Source of the DNA: Meghimatium bilineatum
Taxonomy: Eukaryota > Mollusca > Gastropoda > Stylommatophora > Philomycidae
Direction: 5' to 3'
Assembly (NCBI GenBank): GCA_034231615.1
Contig: CM067316.1
Span: 27,332,093 to 27,396,092 of the forward strand
DNA length: 64,000 nucleotides
Of the stretch, positions 45,400-56,092 are shown piece after piece. A program made the translations under genes and the position numbers. Within the stretch, counting starts at the first letter, position 1, and each line of letters opens with the position of its first letter. Below the pieces are notes generated by a model, which saw nothing but the letters and a program-made list of their open reading frames with translations, was not told the DNA's origin and did no database searches.

Positions 45400-45612
45400 T
45401 CCCATATGTACTCCGTCCCTCTCAACGAAGCGGCACGCCGCCTTTCGAGAGTACCACTCATAGCACGTAACTCCGTAGCTTCAAGTGATAATCCACAGGG
45501 ATCTCCGAAAATAATCCACCTTATACATAAGACGACACGAGCCAGTATCGAACTCGTGACTTCTTGAACACAAGGCGAACAGCTTAACCACTACGCCAGG
45601 GAGATCCCCAAA
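45400..45612 (-). mobile_element. tRNA-headed SINE
   Basis: The reverse complement begins GGGGATCTCCCTGGCGTAGT, then GGTTAAGCTGTTCGCC, CACGAGTTCGATACTGG. A box TGGCGTAGTGG and B box AGTTCGATACT at tRNA spacing. The body contains ATCCCTGTGGATTATCACTT and ends near 45400. Distinct from family C. Confidence 0.7.
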
Positions 45613-45929
45613 GAAGATAAATGAATACGGACTTAGTTTGATAGAGCGTTGCTAGTATTGCACGAGTTATATTACATTACGGCTAAATTTACTATTATTG
45701 CACAAATTACACCACACTATGACTAAATTTGCAAAACTTTTTGTGCAAATAAATTGTAATTTACTAATGCAAAATATTACACGCCAACCTATTCAGAAGA
45801 CTGAAATTGTGTCCCTAGCCCTTCAATAGCTGTAAGAATAACAGTAAAATGTGTGAACATTAAAAACAAGTATCAGGTTCTTGTACTATTTTGTCCTTGT
45901 TTTACTGCGCATCCGGTGAACCATATTAT

Positions 45930-46095
45930 ACGAGTTTGCCGCCGAATACGGATGTGTTGGACCATTGGCTCAAATAAAACGGCGACACCACGCATTCCAT
46001 TCTCTGGACTATATCCTGCTGGAGGTCTAGTAGTCCTGCTACAAAAGAGATCCAGCAGGAGATTGAAAATGAACGCTGAAGAAGAAGAAGATATT
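45930..46095 (+). mobile_element. SINE family B copy
   Basis: GCCGAATACGGATGTGTTGG, ACCATTGGCTCAAATAAAAC, GGCGACACCACGCATTCCAT, AGATCCAGCAGGAGATTGAA, AATGAACGCTGAAGAAGAAG. Confidence 0.87.
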
Positions 46096-46284
46096 AGTTT
46101 AAAATATGTTTTGAGCATGCCCGTTTAACTTAAGAATAAAATTTGTTTAGAATTTGTTTCTGCACGCAATCAACACTAGTTAATAAAAACGTTCGTTAGT
46201 TACTGCATGTTTTCCTGTGAATAAGTGCAGGGAGGCTTTCTATGTGCTGTGGAAATAAAGGCCGCTTTGCCATATCAAACGCCG

Positions 46285-46372
46285 CGAGATATACAGGAGG
46301 GATTTTGATTGTACCTCCGAAAAATAAAATCCTGTCCCAACCGAGGATTGAACCTGGGACCTCAAGGTTATT
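46285..46372 (-). mobile_element. tRNA-headed SINE family D, truncated
   Basis: GGGATTTTGATTGTACCTCC, GAAAAATAAAATCCTGTCCC, AACCGAGGATTGAACCTGGG. It matches the copy at 46855-46978. Its B box, read on the minus strand, is GGTTCAATCCTCG. The A-box end is missing. Confidence 0.6.
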
Positions 46373-46437
46373 AAAAAGTTACTAGTTAATAAAACATACA
46401 AAATCAAGTAAACAACATAAATCATGCATGAAATGTA

Positions 46438-46625
46438 TTTTAAGTATACATCATCAAGTATACATCATCAATCATACAAGTCATACTATATCAATCATAC
46501 AACCTCAATCATTCAACCTCAAGTATACAATATCAAGTATACAACATCAAGTATACAACATCAAGTATACAATATCAAGTATACAACATCAAGTATTCAA
46601 TATAAGGTATACAGCATCAATGTGA
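46438..46625. repeat. 14-bp minisatellite (CATCAAGTATACAA)
   Basis: About 12 units; ATACAATATCAAG variants are interspersed. Confidence 0.93.
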
Positions 46626-46854
46626 CAATTCAGTGGGCTCTATTTGATAAGGTGGTGCCAAAATCCTCTCCTAAACTCCCATATGACTGGTTCAATTCCC
46701 GTTAGTCTCAATAATTTTTAATTTATTCTCTGGCTTCCTTCTTGAATATACTTCCAAAACTCCCAGAATGAAATGACCACGGGGGTAGGGATTTCGTAAG
46801 CTACGATGGTACAGTTACGTGACTAGACATTCCTCAGTGATGAAAGTTGTTCTT

Positions 46855-46978
46855 GAGATATACGTGAAGGATTTTGATTAAACCTCCGAAAAAAAATCCT
46901 GTCCCAACAGATGACTGAACCCGGGACCACAATGGTCTGAGAACTGTGTACTTACCACACGGCCATGCGCTCCCAACT
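46855..46978 (-). mobile_element. tRNA-headed SINE family D
   Basis: The reverse complement starts GGGAGCGCATGGCCGTGTGG, TAAGTACACAG, then GGTCCCGGGTTCAGTCATCT. A box TGGCCGTGTGG and B box GGGTTCAGTCA lie at tRNA spacing. The body (on +) is AAGGATTTTGATTAAACCTC. Confidence 0.68.
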
Positions 46979-47004
46979 TGTGTCAACTTCTGCTACAAAT
47001 TAAA

Positions 47005-47170
47005 TCGAACACGCGTGTATGCCTGCGTGGGTTCGTGCATGTGCCTGTGTGCGTTTGCGTATTTGTGTGTGCTTGCGTGAGTGCGTTTGAGTAAGGGCGT
47101 GGGTTCGGCCGTGTGTGTGTGCCTATATTTGATGTATATATGTTGTACGTGCGTGCGCGTGTGTGTTTCA
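47005..47170. repeat. Cryptic GT/GC-rich simple sequence
   Basis: Irregular TGTG/GCGT-rich stretch with short pure (GT)n runs near 47113 and 47160. Confidence 0.8.
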
Positions 47171-47224
47171 ATTGAGAAAGTAGATTATTTGAATCACTAT
47201 TTTCACTACTAAATACCATAATAT

Positions 47225-47360
47225 TTATAATGTCTATGAGAACTACAAAGAGAGCTTGTGAGACAAATAATTGTAATATCTATGACAACAATGATAGGAG
47301 CTTGAGAGACAAATATTTTTAATGTCTATGAAAACAACAATGAGAGCTTGTGAGACAATA
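47225..47360. repeat. ~52-bp tandem repeat, 3 copies
   Basis: Units contain ATGTCTATGAGAACTACAAA, GAGAGCTTGTGAGACAAATA and ATTGTAATATC variants. Confidence 0.8.
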
Positions 47361-47669
47361 GGAAAACTCTGAGCGTTGTTTAACTCATTAAGAGATCTCC
47401 AATATGTTCTGACACAGAAGGATCTCAGCATAAGACCTACATAAGACCTGTTTGCTTCTGGTCGAGAGAAAATGAGTGGGACTCAGAAACAGTAACTAAC
47501 AGATTCGAATTCAACAGCAAGACGTTGAGCAATTGTATTTGTAGACCACTTAACTACATATTAATAGCATTTCTTTAGTGTTGTCAGTGGTCTCCCTTTG
47601 ATTTTGTTGTTCCCTTCAGTGTTTGTTCGTCCCTTTCTTGATAAAGACATTTTGATCGAAACGTCGATC

Positions 47670-47753
47670 ATGTTTTTCCAGGTCAAGATAAAACTACTAT
47701 ATAACGCTTTGTATATATCTTTGTCAATATTTGCAACCATACCATGCAAACAC
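47670..47753. repeat. Left copy of 84-bp target-site duplication
   Basis: Starts ATGTTTTTCCAGGTCAAGAT, contains ATAACGCTTTGTATATATCT and TTGTCAATATTTGCAACC. The right copy at 48896-48979 differs at roughly ten positions. GATCGAAACGTCGATC lies just upstream at 47654-47669. Confidence 0.8.
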
Positions 47754-48895
47754 TTGGCGTTCGCAGAGACACAACGGTGCTAATACAAGCAGAAATGTTT
47801 AAGTGTATGCCAAGTCATCCAATGAAGGCAAGATTCCAAAATCTAACAATGAGGCGACTGAAAAGAAGCAGCTTTATCCTCCAAGCTAAACGACTCCATA
47901 GACAACTTACAGACCTACCTGAAGTTGATAGCCCCTTAAGGTCTGTACCAGAAAAATACCATTGGAGTGAAAGGCATGGAATGCCAATTTACATTCAGAC
48001 CCACGTGAAAGGAATACTAAGCGAGGATAAACAGAACAGTGTATAGCGAAGGACAGTCACCCTCAGTTTCCCGGACGAGGAATATCCACAAGATATATGG
48101 GTCAGAGTATGCACAGATGGAACAGCACAGAATGCAGTGAGAAATGGAGGTGCAGATGTATATATAGAATATCCACACAAGCCTAGAGATACAATCAGAA
48201 CACCGACAGGAAAATTCTGCAATAATTATGATGCTGAAATTCAGGCAATTATGGTAGCATCTGAAAAACAGCCGAACTCCAATCCTGTCCCACAGCCCAT
48301 TGTATTCCTGACAGATGCAAGGTCAGTGCTTCAAGCTCTCCAGTCTGGAAAAATAAAAGACTAGCAAAAACTACTTAATGAACTGTCTTGCCAGTATAGG
48401 GTAACCCAGTGGATACCTTCTCACTGTGGAATACCAGAAAATGAAAAAGCAGACCAACTGACTAAGGAAGGTGCTCCCGAAGACCAACCAGATGTACCAA
48501 TCACCTACCATCAGAAAAAAAATCAGATCATCAAGTCAATAAGAAAGTCACAAACACCAACACAAGATGACTATCACATTATGAACAGATCAGAACAAGT
48601 TGTAATTCTACGCCTCAGTACATGACACAACTGACTCTGCAGTCACATGTACACAAAGTTCAAGATAGGCAACACTGCCATGTGTACATGTGTTCAGGCA
48701 GCACAGAGTACGAAGCATATACTTCAAGAGTGTTCTGAGTATGAAACGCTGAGGCAGACATATTGTCCAGAGGAAACAACACTGGAATCAAAGCTCTATG
48801 AACCACTGTGTGAACTACAAAAGACAGTGAGTTTTACTCATGAGACAGAATTACAGATATAGACATGTTTCAAGTGAACGAAAGAAGAAGAAGAA
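47754..48895 (+). pseudogene. RNase H LINE, 5'-truncated insertion with (GAA)n tail
   Basis: One frame (starting 47744) covers nearly the whole element with stops at 48044, 48362 and two TGA near 48622-48634. It reads FKCMPSHPMKARFQNLTMRR, VCTDGTAQNAVRNGGADVYI (RNase H, first Asp), NNYDAEIQAIMVAS (Glu), IVFLTDARSVLQAL (Asp), QWIPSHCGIPENEKADQLTK (His and last Asp), then a Cys-rich end TAMCTCVQAAQSTKHILQEC. This is the RNase H plus C-terminal zinc-knuckle part of an I-like LINE. It ends AAGTGAACGAAAGAAGAAGA. It is flanked by an about 84-bp direct repeat (47670-47753 and 48896-48979), the presumed target-site duplication. All stops can be explained by C-to-T change in CAG or CGA codons. Confidence 0.88.
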
Positions 48896-48979
48896 ATGTT
48901 TTTCCAGTTCAATGTAAAACTGGTTTATAACGCTTTGTATATATCTTTGTCAATATTTGCAACCGTACCATGCACACAT
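48896..48979. repeat. Right copy of 84-bp target-site duplication
   Basis: ATGTTTTTCCAGTTCAATGT, TATAACGCTTTGTATATATC, TTTGTCAATATTTGCAACCG. It directly follows the (GAA)n tail of the LINE. Confidence 0.8.
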
Positions 48980-49885
48980 TTACTTTAGTCTCCACAGCAA
49001 TCACTTTTTGAATCAAGTATACTCATTTTCATTCTCCCAAACGATTATGTACTGTAGTATTCGATTTATAAAGTGCGGTTATTGTTCACATTTTGTCTTT
49101 CTTGGTGTTGTCTAGACGTGCAACATACACCAATAATCTGTCTGAGTTAGCACGTGTTTTTGTTTTTTTCTGTTCTTGTCATCCGATTCTTACACCAAGG
49201 ATTCATAAATTGCTCTCATTTGACTGACCTGGATAATTAATCTCATTGTATCAGCTCAAGACACACATCAGCAATAATAATAATAACTGAAGAGAATGAC
49301 TTTTATTCTTTCTTTTAATCCCTTTCTCCTTCGTCACAATTATTATTACTTGTAGTGTTCTAAGTTAGACAACAAAAAACTGAAAACTAATCAACATCTA
49401 TTGCCAGTTCATCAGCCCTGGGGCCCAGAATAAGTGTATTCCCTATCCACTTTCATGGAACTCCAAAATTTCATTTGTCATAACAGCCTGATGTTGAAGG
49501 GCGGGCGTAACACGATCTTGCCACGACAGTAGCAGACGTCGTTAGACGAAAAATTAATCATGGCAGGGAGGAAATATTTATGTAACTTTATCTCTGGAAC
49601 ATGAGATTGGATTAGATTGGATTGGATTTGAAGTTGAGTGGAATTCGATTGAAATTGAAAGATGTTGTTCCTGGCTGCTCTTCATATAATGGTATTTATG
49701 TTTACTGTTACCTAATTCTGCCGATTCAATTTTTATTGCTAGAATTTTATAAAATTATGTCAATGGATGCACCGACATTCACGGATAAACATGGTGAAGG
49801 AGCATTTTATAGACAGGATCTAGGGAAATTACATAGACATGGTGAAGGAACATTACATAGACAGGATGAAGGCACATTACGAAGA
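48980..49885. other. Intron sequence without recognised feature
   Basis: AT-rich; a short (ATTGG)n-like stretch lies at 49605-49640. No exon or element is recognised. Confidence 0.45.
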
Positions 49886-50860
49886 CAGAATAAAGAAACA
49901 GATAAACATGATGAAGGGACATTAGATAAACATGATGAAGGGACTTTAGATAAATATGATGAAGGGACTTTAGATAAATATGATGAAGGGACATTAGATA
50001 AATATGATGAAGGAACATTAGATAAATATGATGAAGGGACATTAGATAAACATGATGAAGGGACATTAGATATACATGATCTTCTTCTTCTTCTGTGTTC
50101 GTTCTCAAACTCCTGCAGATTAGCAGGATGTAATCCGGAGAACGGAATGCGTTGTGTCATGGTTTACAGCATTGCTGCGATATCTGCGCCTTTCGGCCTG
50201 ACACATCCGACTTCAGCATGGCTGTGGGTCACTGCCCCGTAATTCGACAGCCAATTCCATCCCATAACCTTCTTAGTCGCCTTTTACGACATGCATGGAA
50301 GGTAAACAATGTTGCTATTCTTTGCTCCCCTATCGGGCCCCGCAACAAACGGGCGAGATATACATGATGAAGGAACACTAGACAGAATGAAGGAACATTA
50401 CATAGACAAGATGGCAGGCATTAGATAGACATGATGAAGGTGCATAAGATTGGATGAAGAGACATCATACAGACAGAATTAAGGAAAATTACATAGACAA
50501 GATGAACGGACATTTAAATAGGATGAAAGGACATAAGATACACAGAATGATGGGATATTACATAGACAAGATGAAGGGACATTAGATAGACAAGATGAAG
50601 GAACATTAGATAGACAAGATGAAGGGACATTAGATAGACAAGATGAAGGGACATTAGATAGACAAGATGAAGGAACATTAGATAGACAAGATGAAGGGAC
50701 ATTAGATAGACAAGATGAAGGGCCATTAGATAGACAAGATGAAGGGACATTAGATAGACAAGATGAAGGGACATTAGATATAGGAGGGACATTAGTTAGA
50801 AATGAAGAAGAGAAATAAATAGAAATGAAGGATAGACATGATGAAGGAAACATTGGATAG
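49885..50860. repeat. 24-bp minisatellite split by a SINE A
   Basis: Units GATAAACATGATGAAGGGAC plus ATTA (left part, to 50067) and GATAGACAAGATGAAGGGAC plus ATTA (right part, 50369 onward). The ends of the left part and the start of the right part share GATATACATGATGAAGG, interrupted by the SINE. The two parts have different subtypes (AAACATGAT versus AGACAAGAT). Confidence 0.95.
50081..50355 (-). mobile_element. SINE family A, complete insertion with 13-bp target-site duplication
   Basis: A 275-bp element lying between two copies of AGATATACATGAT (50068-50080 and 50356-50368). On the minus strand it begins CGCCCGTTTGTTGCGGGGCC, CGATAGGGGAGCAAAGAATA, and ends GAGAACGAACACAGAAG plus (GAA)n. 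This gives the full length and polarity of family A and shows insertion by target-primed retrotransposition. Confidence 0.95.
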
Positions 50861-50961
50861 AAATAATCGAGGGACGTAAACTAGTAAAGACTCTACAAAA
50901 TGTTGATATTGTTACTAATTCCCATATGTAGACCAGAACATATATTCCTATATGCAGTCAC

Positions 50962-51122
50962 CCGCCGAAGAAGGATGTGTCGGGCCATTGGCGCAAATAA
51001 AAGTGCGGGACAACGCATTTTCATTCTCTGTACTACATCCTGCTGGAAATCTAGTAGGACCATGGTCCTGCTGTAAGGGAGATCCAGCGGAAGTTTGAGA
51101 ATAAACGCTGAAGAAGAAGAAG
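50962..51122 (+). mobile_element. SINE family B copy
   Basis: CGCCGAAGAAGGATGTGTCG, GGCCATTGGCGCAAATAAAA, CAACGCATTTTCATTCTCTG, TACTACATCCTGCTGGAAAT, GAGATCCAGCGGAAGTTTGA, GAATAAACGCTGAAGAAGAA. Confidence 0.9.
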
Positions 51123-51399
51123 AATATGCAGTCAGAACAAAATATTACCTATGACTGTATCAGTCATCAAATTCATAGCCCTTCAGAATGTTAAGAGTGC
51201 CAATTTCAAAACATCAATACACAAATCATACCATGTTTTTCTGTTCTCAGTTCCTTGTTTTTTGTGGATAATCGTAATTCTGTCCAGCCTTTAATATGTG
51301 TATGATATTAATGTGTGACTCCGGAAAAATAAATTGTCTCGCTAAAAGCTGGACTCTAATAAACTCTGTCCGATATCCGTTCGAATTGCACAAATCCCA

Positions 51400-52350
51400 A
51401 CTCGACATTTCTTCAGTCGACAACTCTACAGCTTGACAACTCTTCAGTTCGACAACTCTTCAGCGTGACAACTCTTCAGCTCAACATCTCTTCAGTTCGA
51501 CAACTCTACAGCTTGACAACTCTTCAGTTCGACAACTCTACAGCTCAACAACTCTTCAGTTCGACAACTCTACAGCTCGACAACTCTTCAGTTCGACAAC
51601 TCTACAGCTTGACAACTCTTCAGCTTGACAACTCTTCAGCTTGACAACTCTACAGCTTCACAAACTCTCAACTCTTCCACTCTTCAGCTCGATAACTCTC
51701 CACTTTACAATTCTTCAGATCGATAACTCTCCACTTTACAACTCTTCAGCTCGATAACTCTCAACTCTTCAGCTCGATAACTCTCAACTATTCAGCTCGA
51801 TAACTCTCAACTCTTCAGCTCGATAACTCTCAACTCTTCAGCTCGATAACTCTCCCCTTCAGCTCGATAACTCTCCACTTTACAACTCTTCAGCTCGATA
51901 ACTCTCCACTTTACAACTCTTCAGCTCGATAACTCTCCACATTACAACTCTTTAGCTCGATAACTCTCCACTTTACAACTCTCCAGCTCGATGACTCTCA
52001 ACTCTTCAGCTCGATAACTCTCAACTCTTCAGCTCGATAACTCTCAACTCTTCAGCTCGATAACTCGCCACTTTACAACTCTTCAGCTCGACAACTCTCA
52101 ACTCTTCAGCTCGACAACTCTCAACTCTTCAGCTCGACAACTCTCAACTCTTCAGCTTGATAACTCTCCACTTTACAACTCTTCAGCGCGATAAATCTCC
52201 ACTTTACAACTCTTCAGCTCTATAGCTCCCCACTTTACAACTCTTCAGCTCGATAACTCTTAACTCTTCAGCTCGATAACTGCACTTTACAACTCTTCAG
52301 CTCGATAACTCTTCGGCTCAACAACTCTGCAGCACGACAACACACTTTTT
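51400..52350. repeat. 23/31-bp minisatellite (GCTCGATAACTCTCAACTCTTCA)
   Basis: About 0.95 kb. The left third uses GACAACTCTTCAGTTC- and GACAACTCTACAGCTT-type modules of about 16 bp. The rest alternates a 23-bp unit (GCTCGATAACTCTCAACTCT plus TCA) and a 31-bp unit with an added CCACTTTACA. Module shuffling is obvious. Confidence 0.95.
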
Positions 52351-52895
52351 GTTTGTTGATTAAAGCCTCTTGCCGAGCACAACACTTTCACATCAAAATA
52401 TGAGCTTATATTGGTTATATCTGCCGTTGTCTGTCTTGAAATGTATCTTATACCTTTCGTCCCATACCTCGTCCACGCGTATACTAAATATAGTTCTGCT
52501 TAACCATTGTATCTGAAAAATTTCAATTTGAAAGCTTTAATCCATTTGGCTGATTGCATATTCATCATTGCTCTCATGTGACCTTCTCCAGAACGATGTA
52601 TTTATACCCCAAGGATCTAACCAGTGCACTGTCCCTCGATAGTTTATTTTCTCTTCCCGTCAAACCAAGATGGTTACAAATTTTTCCATTATTTTTACCC
52701 GGCGATAGCCAACTCGATGGCTCATTGAAACACTAAGTAGGTCTTCATGAAATTCACCAAGTTCAAGACAAATATTATTAATTGTAGTCTGCCCCTATTC
52801 TTACTAAATTGCGAACAAATGGGAAATTTGATATTTAATAGATGCCGACGGCTTGCAAGTAGTATTCATTGTAAATCACAAATGAATGGCATCTT
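52351..52895. other. Intron sequence without recognised feature
   Basis: AT-rich; one 60-codon chance ORF. Nothing recognised. Confidence 0.45.
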
Positions 52896-52899
52896 AAAT

Positions 52900-53048
52900 A
52901 ATTGGTTCACATACAGAATAAATCATTGTTTCACAGCCAAAATAAATCATTGTTTCACAGCCAAAATAAATCATTGCTTCACAGCCAAAATGAATCATTG
53001 TTTCCCAGCCAGAATAAATCAATGTTTCACAGCCAGAATACATGATTG
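52900..53048. repeat. 23-bp minisatellite (AATAAATCATTGTTTCACAGCCA)
   Basis: About six units with single substitutions (ATTGCTTC, ATGAATC, TTCCCAG). Confidence 0.92.
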
Positions 53049-53159
53049 TACTCCCATGAAAGCTGTGTGTTCCTTGTTATATAACTACTATTCATTAGAG
53101 AATGTGAAATTGAAGATCAATCAAATAAAGTATGTTGGAGATTAACAGATTTAAACATA

Positions 53160-53350
53160 TTATTGAAGACCTTACTTGAGGGTAAAGTTCAGGGAAGACG
53201 AGCAAGAAGTAGACAGAGATACAAGTAGGAGAGAAAGATCACGAGATGTGCAGGTTATAGTCTAGAAGAGTGCACCACCAAAGCAACAGACAGGGATGTT
53301 GGAGGTTCGTTGCAGTCAACCTTTGCTGCAGAGACAGCACTTGATGATGA
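53160..53350 (+). mobile_element. LINE 3'-end fragment, (GAT)n tail
   Basis: Reads DLNILLKTLLEGKVQGRRAR, SRQRYK, stop, then ITRCAGYSLEECTTKATDR, and ends GCACTTGATGATGATGAG. LLEGKVQGRRARSRQR is the GRxRGR-like segment of non-LTR RT C-termini. Same family as 1165-1335. Confidence 0.75.
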
Positions 53351-53354
53351 TGAG

Positions 53355-53760
53355 AGTTAATAGTTGTTACAAGATAATAGCTGTCTCTTATCAACCATTA
53401 CAGATAATAGCTGCTACATAAGTTAATAGATGATATATTATTTAATAACTGCTAGATGAGGTAATATCTGCAATATTAGTTAGTAGCTGCTAGATGAGGC
53501 AATAGCTTCCACGTGAGTTGATAGCTGCTACATTAGCTAATATCTGCTACATGAGTTAGTAGCTGCTAGATGAGGCAATAGCTTCCACGTGAGTTGATAG
53601 CTGCTACATTAGCTAATATCTGCTACATGAGTTAGTAGCTGCTAGATGAGGCAATAGCTTCCACGTGAGTTGATAGCTGCTACATTAGTTAATATCTGCT
53701 ACATGAGTTAATAGCTGCTAGATGAGGTAATATATGCTACATGAGTTAACAGCTAGTACC
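53355..53760. repeat. Minisatellite with 76-bp higher-order unit
   Basis: Basic module about 19 bp (TAGCTGCTACATGAGTTAA and variants). Between about 53475 and 53700 four modules form a 76-bp unit repeated three times (CCACGTGAGTTG positions spaced 76 bp apart). Begins right after the LINE (GAT)n tail. Confidence 0.92.
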
Positions 53761-53784
53761 AGAGGGGTGGCTACATAGCTATCC

Positions 53785-54290
53785 GTGTCAAAACCAGACA
53801 TAGATTATACGGACATAAAGGTTATCGCATCATCACACTGCTTAAATTTCAAAGTCATGATACATATAAACACTTTGTATAGGTATGTGTACGGTAACAT
53901 TCTGGAAAGAATTGTTGCTAGACACATAACCAGGGAACAAGAGATCAAAGGTGGTCTTCTAAATAATGTAGGTGCATACAGACCCAGAAGAGACATAGTC
54001 ACAATTGCAGCAGTTCCTGCATATGAAGTTTGTGAAGGTTTTCAGAAGAATCTTTACATAATTCAATCTTCAAGAATTATTCATTCTTTATCCACCAAAA
54101 CAAGAGGTAGACAGAGATACAAGTATGAGAGAAACATCACGAGATGTGCAGGTTATAGTCCAGCAGAGTACATCACCAAAACAAGAGGTATGTAGAGATA
54201 CAAGTATGAGAGAAACAACACGAGATGAGCAGGTTATAAACTAGCAGAGTGCACCACCAAAGCAACAGACAGGGATTAGCAGACACATAT
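53785..54290 (+). pseudogene. LINE RT fingers fragment joined to LINE 3' end
   Basis: Frame from 53785 reads YVYGNILERIVARHITREQE, IKGGLLNNVGAYRPRRDIVT, IAAVPAYEVCEGFQKN: the RT segment before motif A (ILERI...GAYRPRRD...AYEV-EGFQ). It is followed at 54090 by TKTRGRQRYKYERNITRCAG, the 3'-end segment of the same family as 53160-53350, itself duplicated about 90 bp later (54183-54290). Internal deletion plus tandem duplication. Confidence 0.75.
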
Positions 54291-55985
54291 AGTCCGTGAA
54301 TTTTAAAACAAATATGCGTTCAGTATTATTTGGAGGACCATGATGGCTACTTCCTGCAAGTGCATTTGTTAGGCACTGTCCTATGCTGCTTGGTATTAAT
54401 GTCTTAGTTGTCCCATCAGATGATTGCCATTCTTGTACATTACTGTGGTTCGCATTGACCTAAGTTTCATCTAAATTAGTTAAAAACACTATTATCATAA
54501 CAATCTCTTCTCATTTTTCTGACGTCACCAAATTATTTGCCTCTTATTGCAACGCGATGAAGCTTCTCACAAATAAAGTTTCTGCCACCAACATGTATTC
54601 TAAAAGTAAGTCCTAAATTTCTAATAGTCCTCCATAGAATATGATTTGGAAATGTTAATGTCATTATTCTTACTTAATCAACTTTTCAATTTCGGTAAAA
54701 ATGTCGGTCTTGTTTTGCCTCATTATTGTGAAACATGCAAATTTCGCTTCGTGTCAATTTTCTGTCAAAATTATACACCACTCTTTGTCTAATTTTCTTG
54801 TGTAAACAACTTGAACAAGAAATGTGCTAAATTTCGCTATTCAATTGTGCAATGATCGTTTATTTAATGCCAAGGCATGAATAATATTTTTTGGGGTTTA
54901 AAATAGAATGATATATTTTTCCTCAAGTATCTACATTGAAAAAAACCACTAAAACATGTATTTGTGATCTGCTCTAATGTCATAAACTAATCGATGACTC
55001 ATTTTTTTCTGATAAACTACAGTTGTAGAAACAATGCTGACGGACAATGTGAGATTTACACCCGGTTCAACCTTAAACACCGTCTTTCCAGGAGCATTAA
55101 ATAGTGCAATTTTACGCTTAAACCATTCCAACTGTAATACAACAATGTGCAAATTAAGTCTTATGGTTGACTATACACATTTTAAAAATCTGTTGACAAG
55201 TAGACTTGTCGATATTTACACACTATTGATAGTTAATGAACATCGAAACCAATTTCTGTATTTTAATGAAAAATGTAGTTTATATGTTTTATACATTTCA
55301 AATTCACCCACAAAATTTAATTATGTGCGTTATCTATTTCCTTAGATAAATAATTTTGAAGTTCACCAAATCTAGTGAAACGTGCTATAGGAAGAAATGT
55401 TTCTTGTGATACCGTTCTGTTGGAATAATGAGATAGAAAAGTGTACTTCCTCTTGTAGGCAGCAGTGGTTTAAAATGTTCTGGCTCTGATAACCGCAATT
55501 AAGACCATAGTTTAGGATTCACTTTCAGAAAATATGTTGATGGCAGAAGCAAGGGTGGTCAAAGTCTGCCGGATGTTTGTTAGAATGTAAAGGTCAAGTA
55601 ATTTCTAGTGTACAAACTAAAGCTCATCTAAAGCAGGCAACAAACGTTAGATGACAACGTTGTGAAGGGTGAAAAAATGCATTTTAACTATGTCTTAAAC
55701 GTCCAGCACTAAAGTGTTTGAGGTCGAGAAAATACAAAAGTCAGTACGATATTCTCGTTTGAAAAGTCTTTCTGAACCAGGCCCCTCTCAAAGTAGGATT
55801 CCGGCTTCTGGTATTGCACACACCAACCGAGAACAGAAACAGTAATCCTGGACATGACAGGCAGCTTTGAATAAAAACTTGCTATTGTACAGGGGACAAG
55901 CATAACATCAGCGGCCGAATTAATTGTTAACATTCATTAATAATTTGACGAAGTTGTTAGTTATCTATTCTATTCCTTGTGATCT
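54291..55985. other. Intron sequence, one unrecognised ORF
   Basis: 1.7 kb of AT-rich sequence free of obvious arrays. A 103-codon + strand frame (55034-55345) reads MLTDNVRFTPGSTLNTVFPG at its start; I do not recognise it and see no splice context that would join it to the ferlin frame. A chance ORF is the default reading. Confidence 0.4.
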
Positions 55986-55990
55986 CGTAG

Positions 55991-56092
<102 letters not shown>

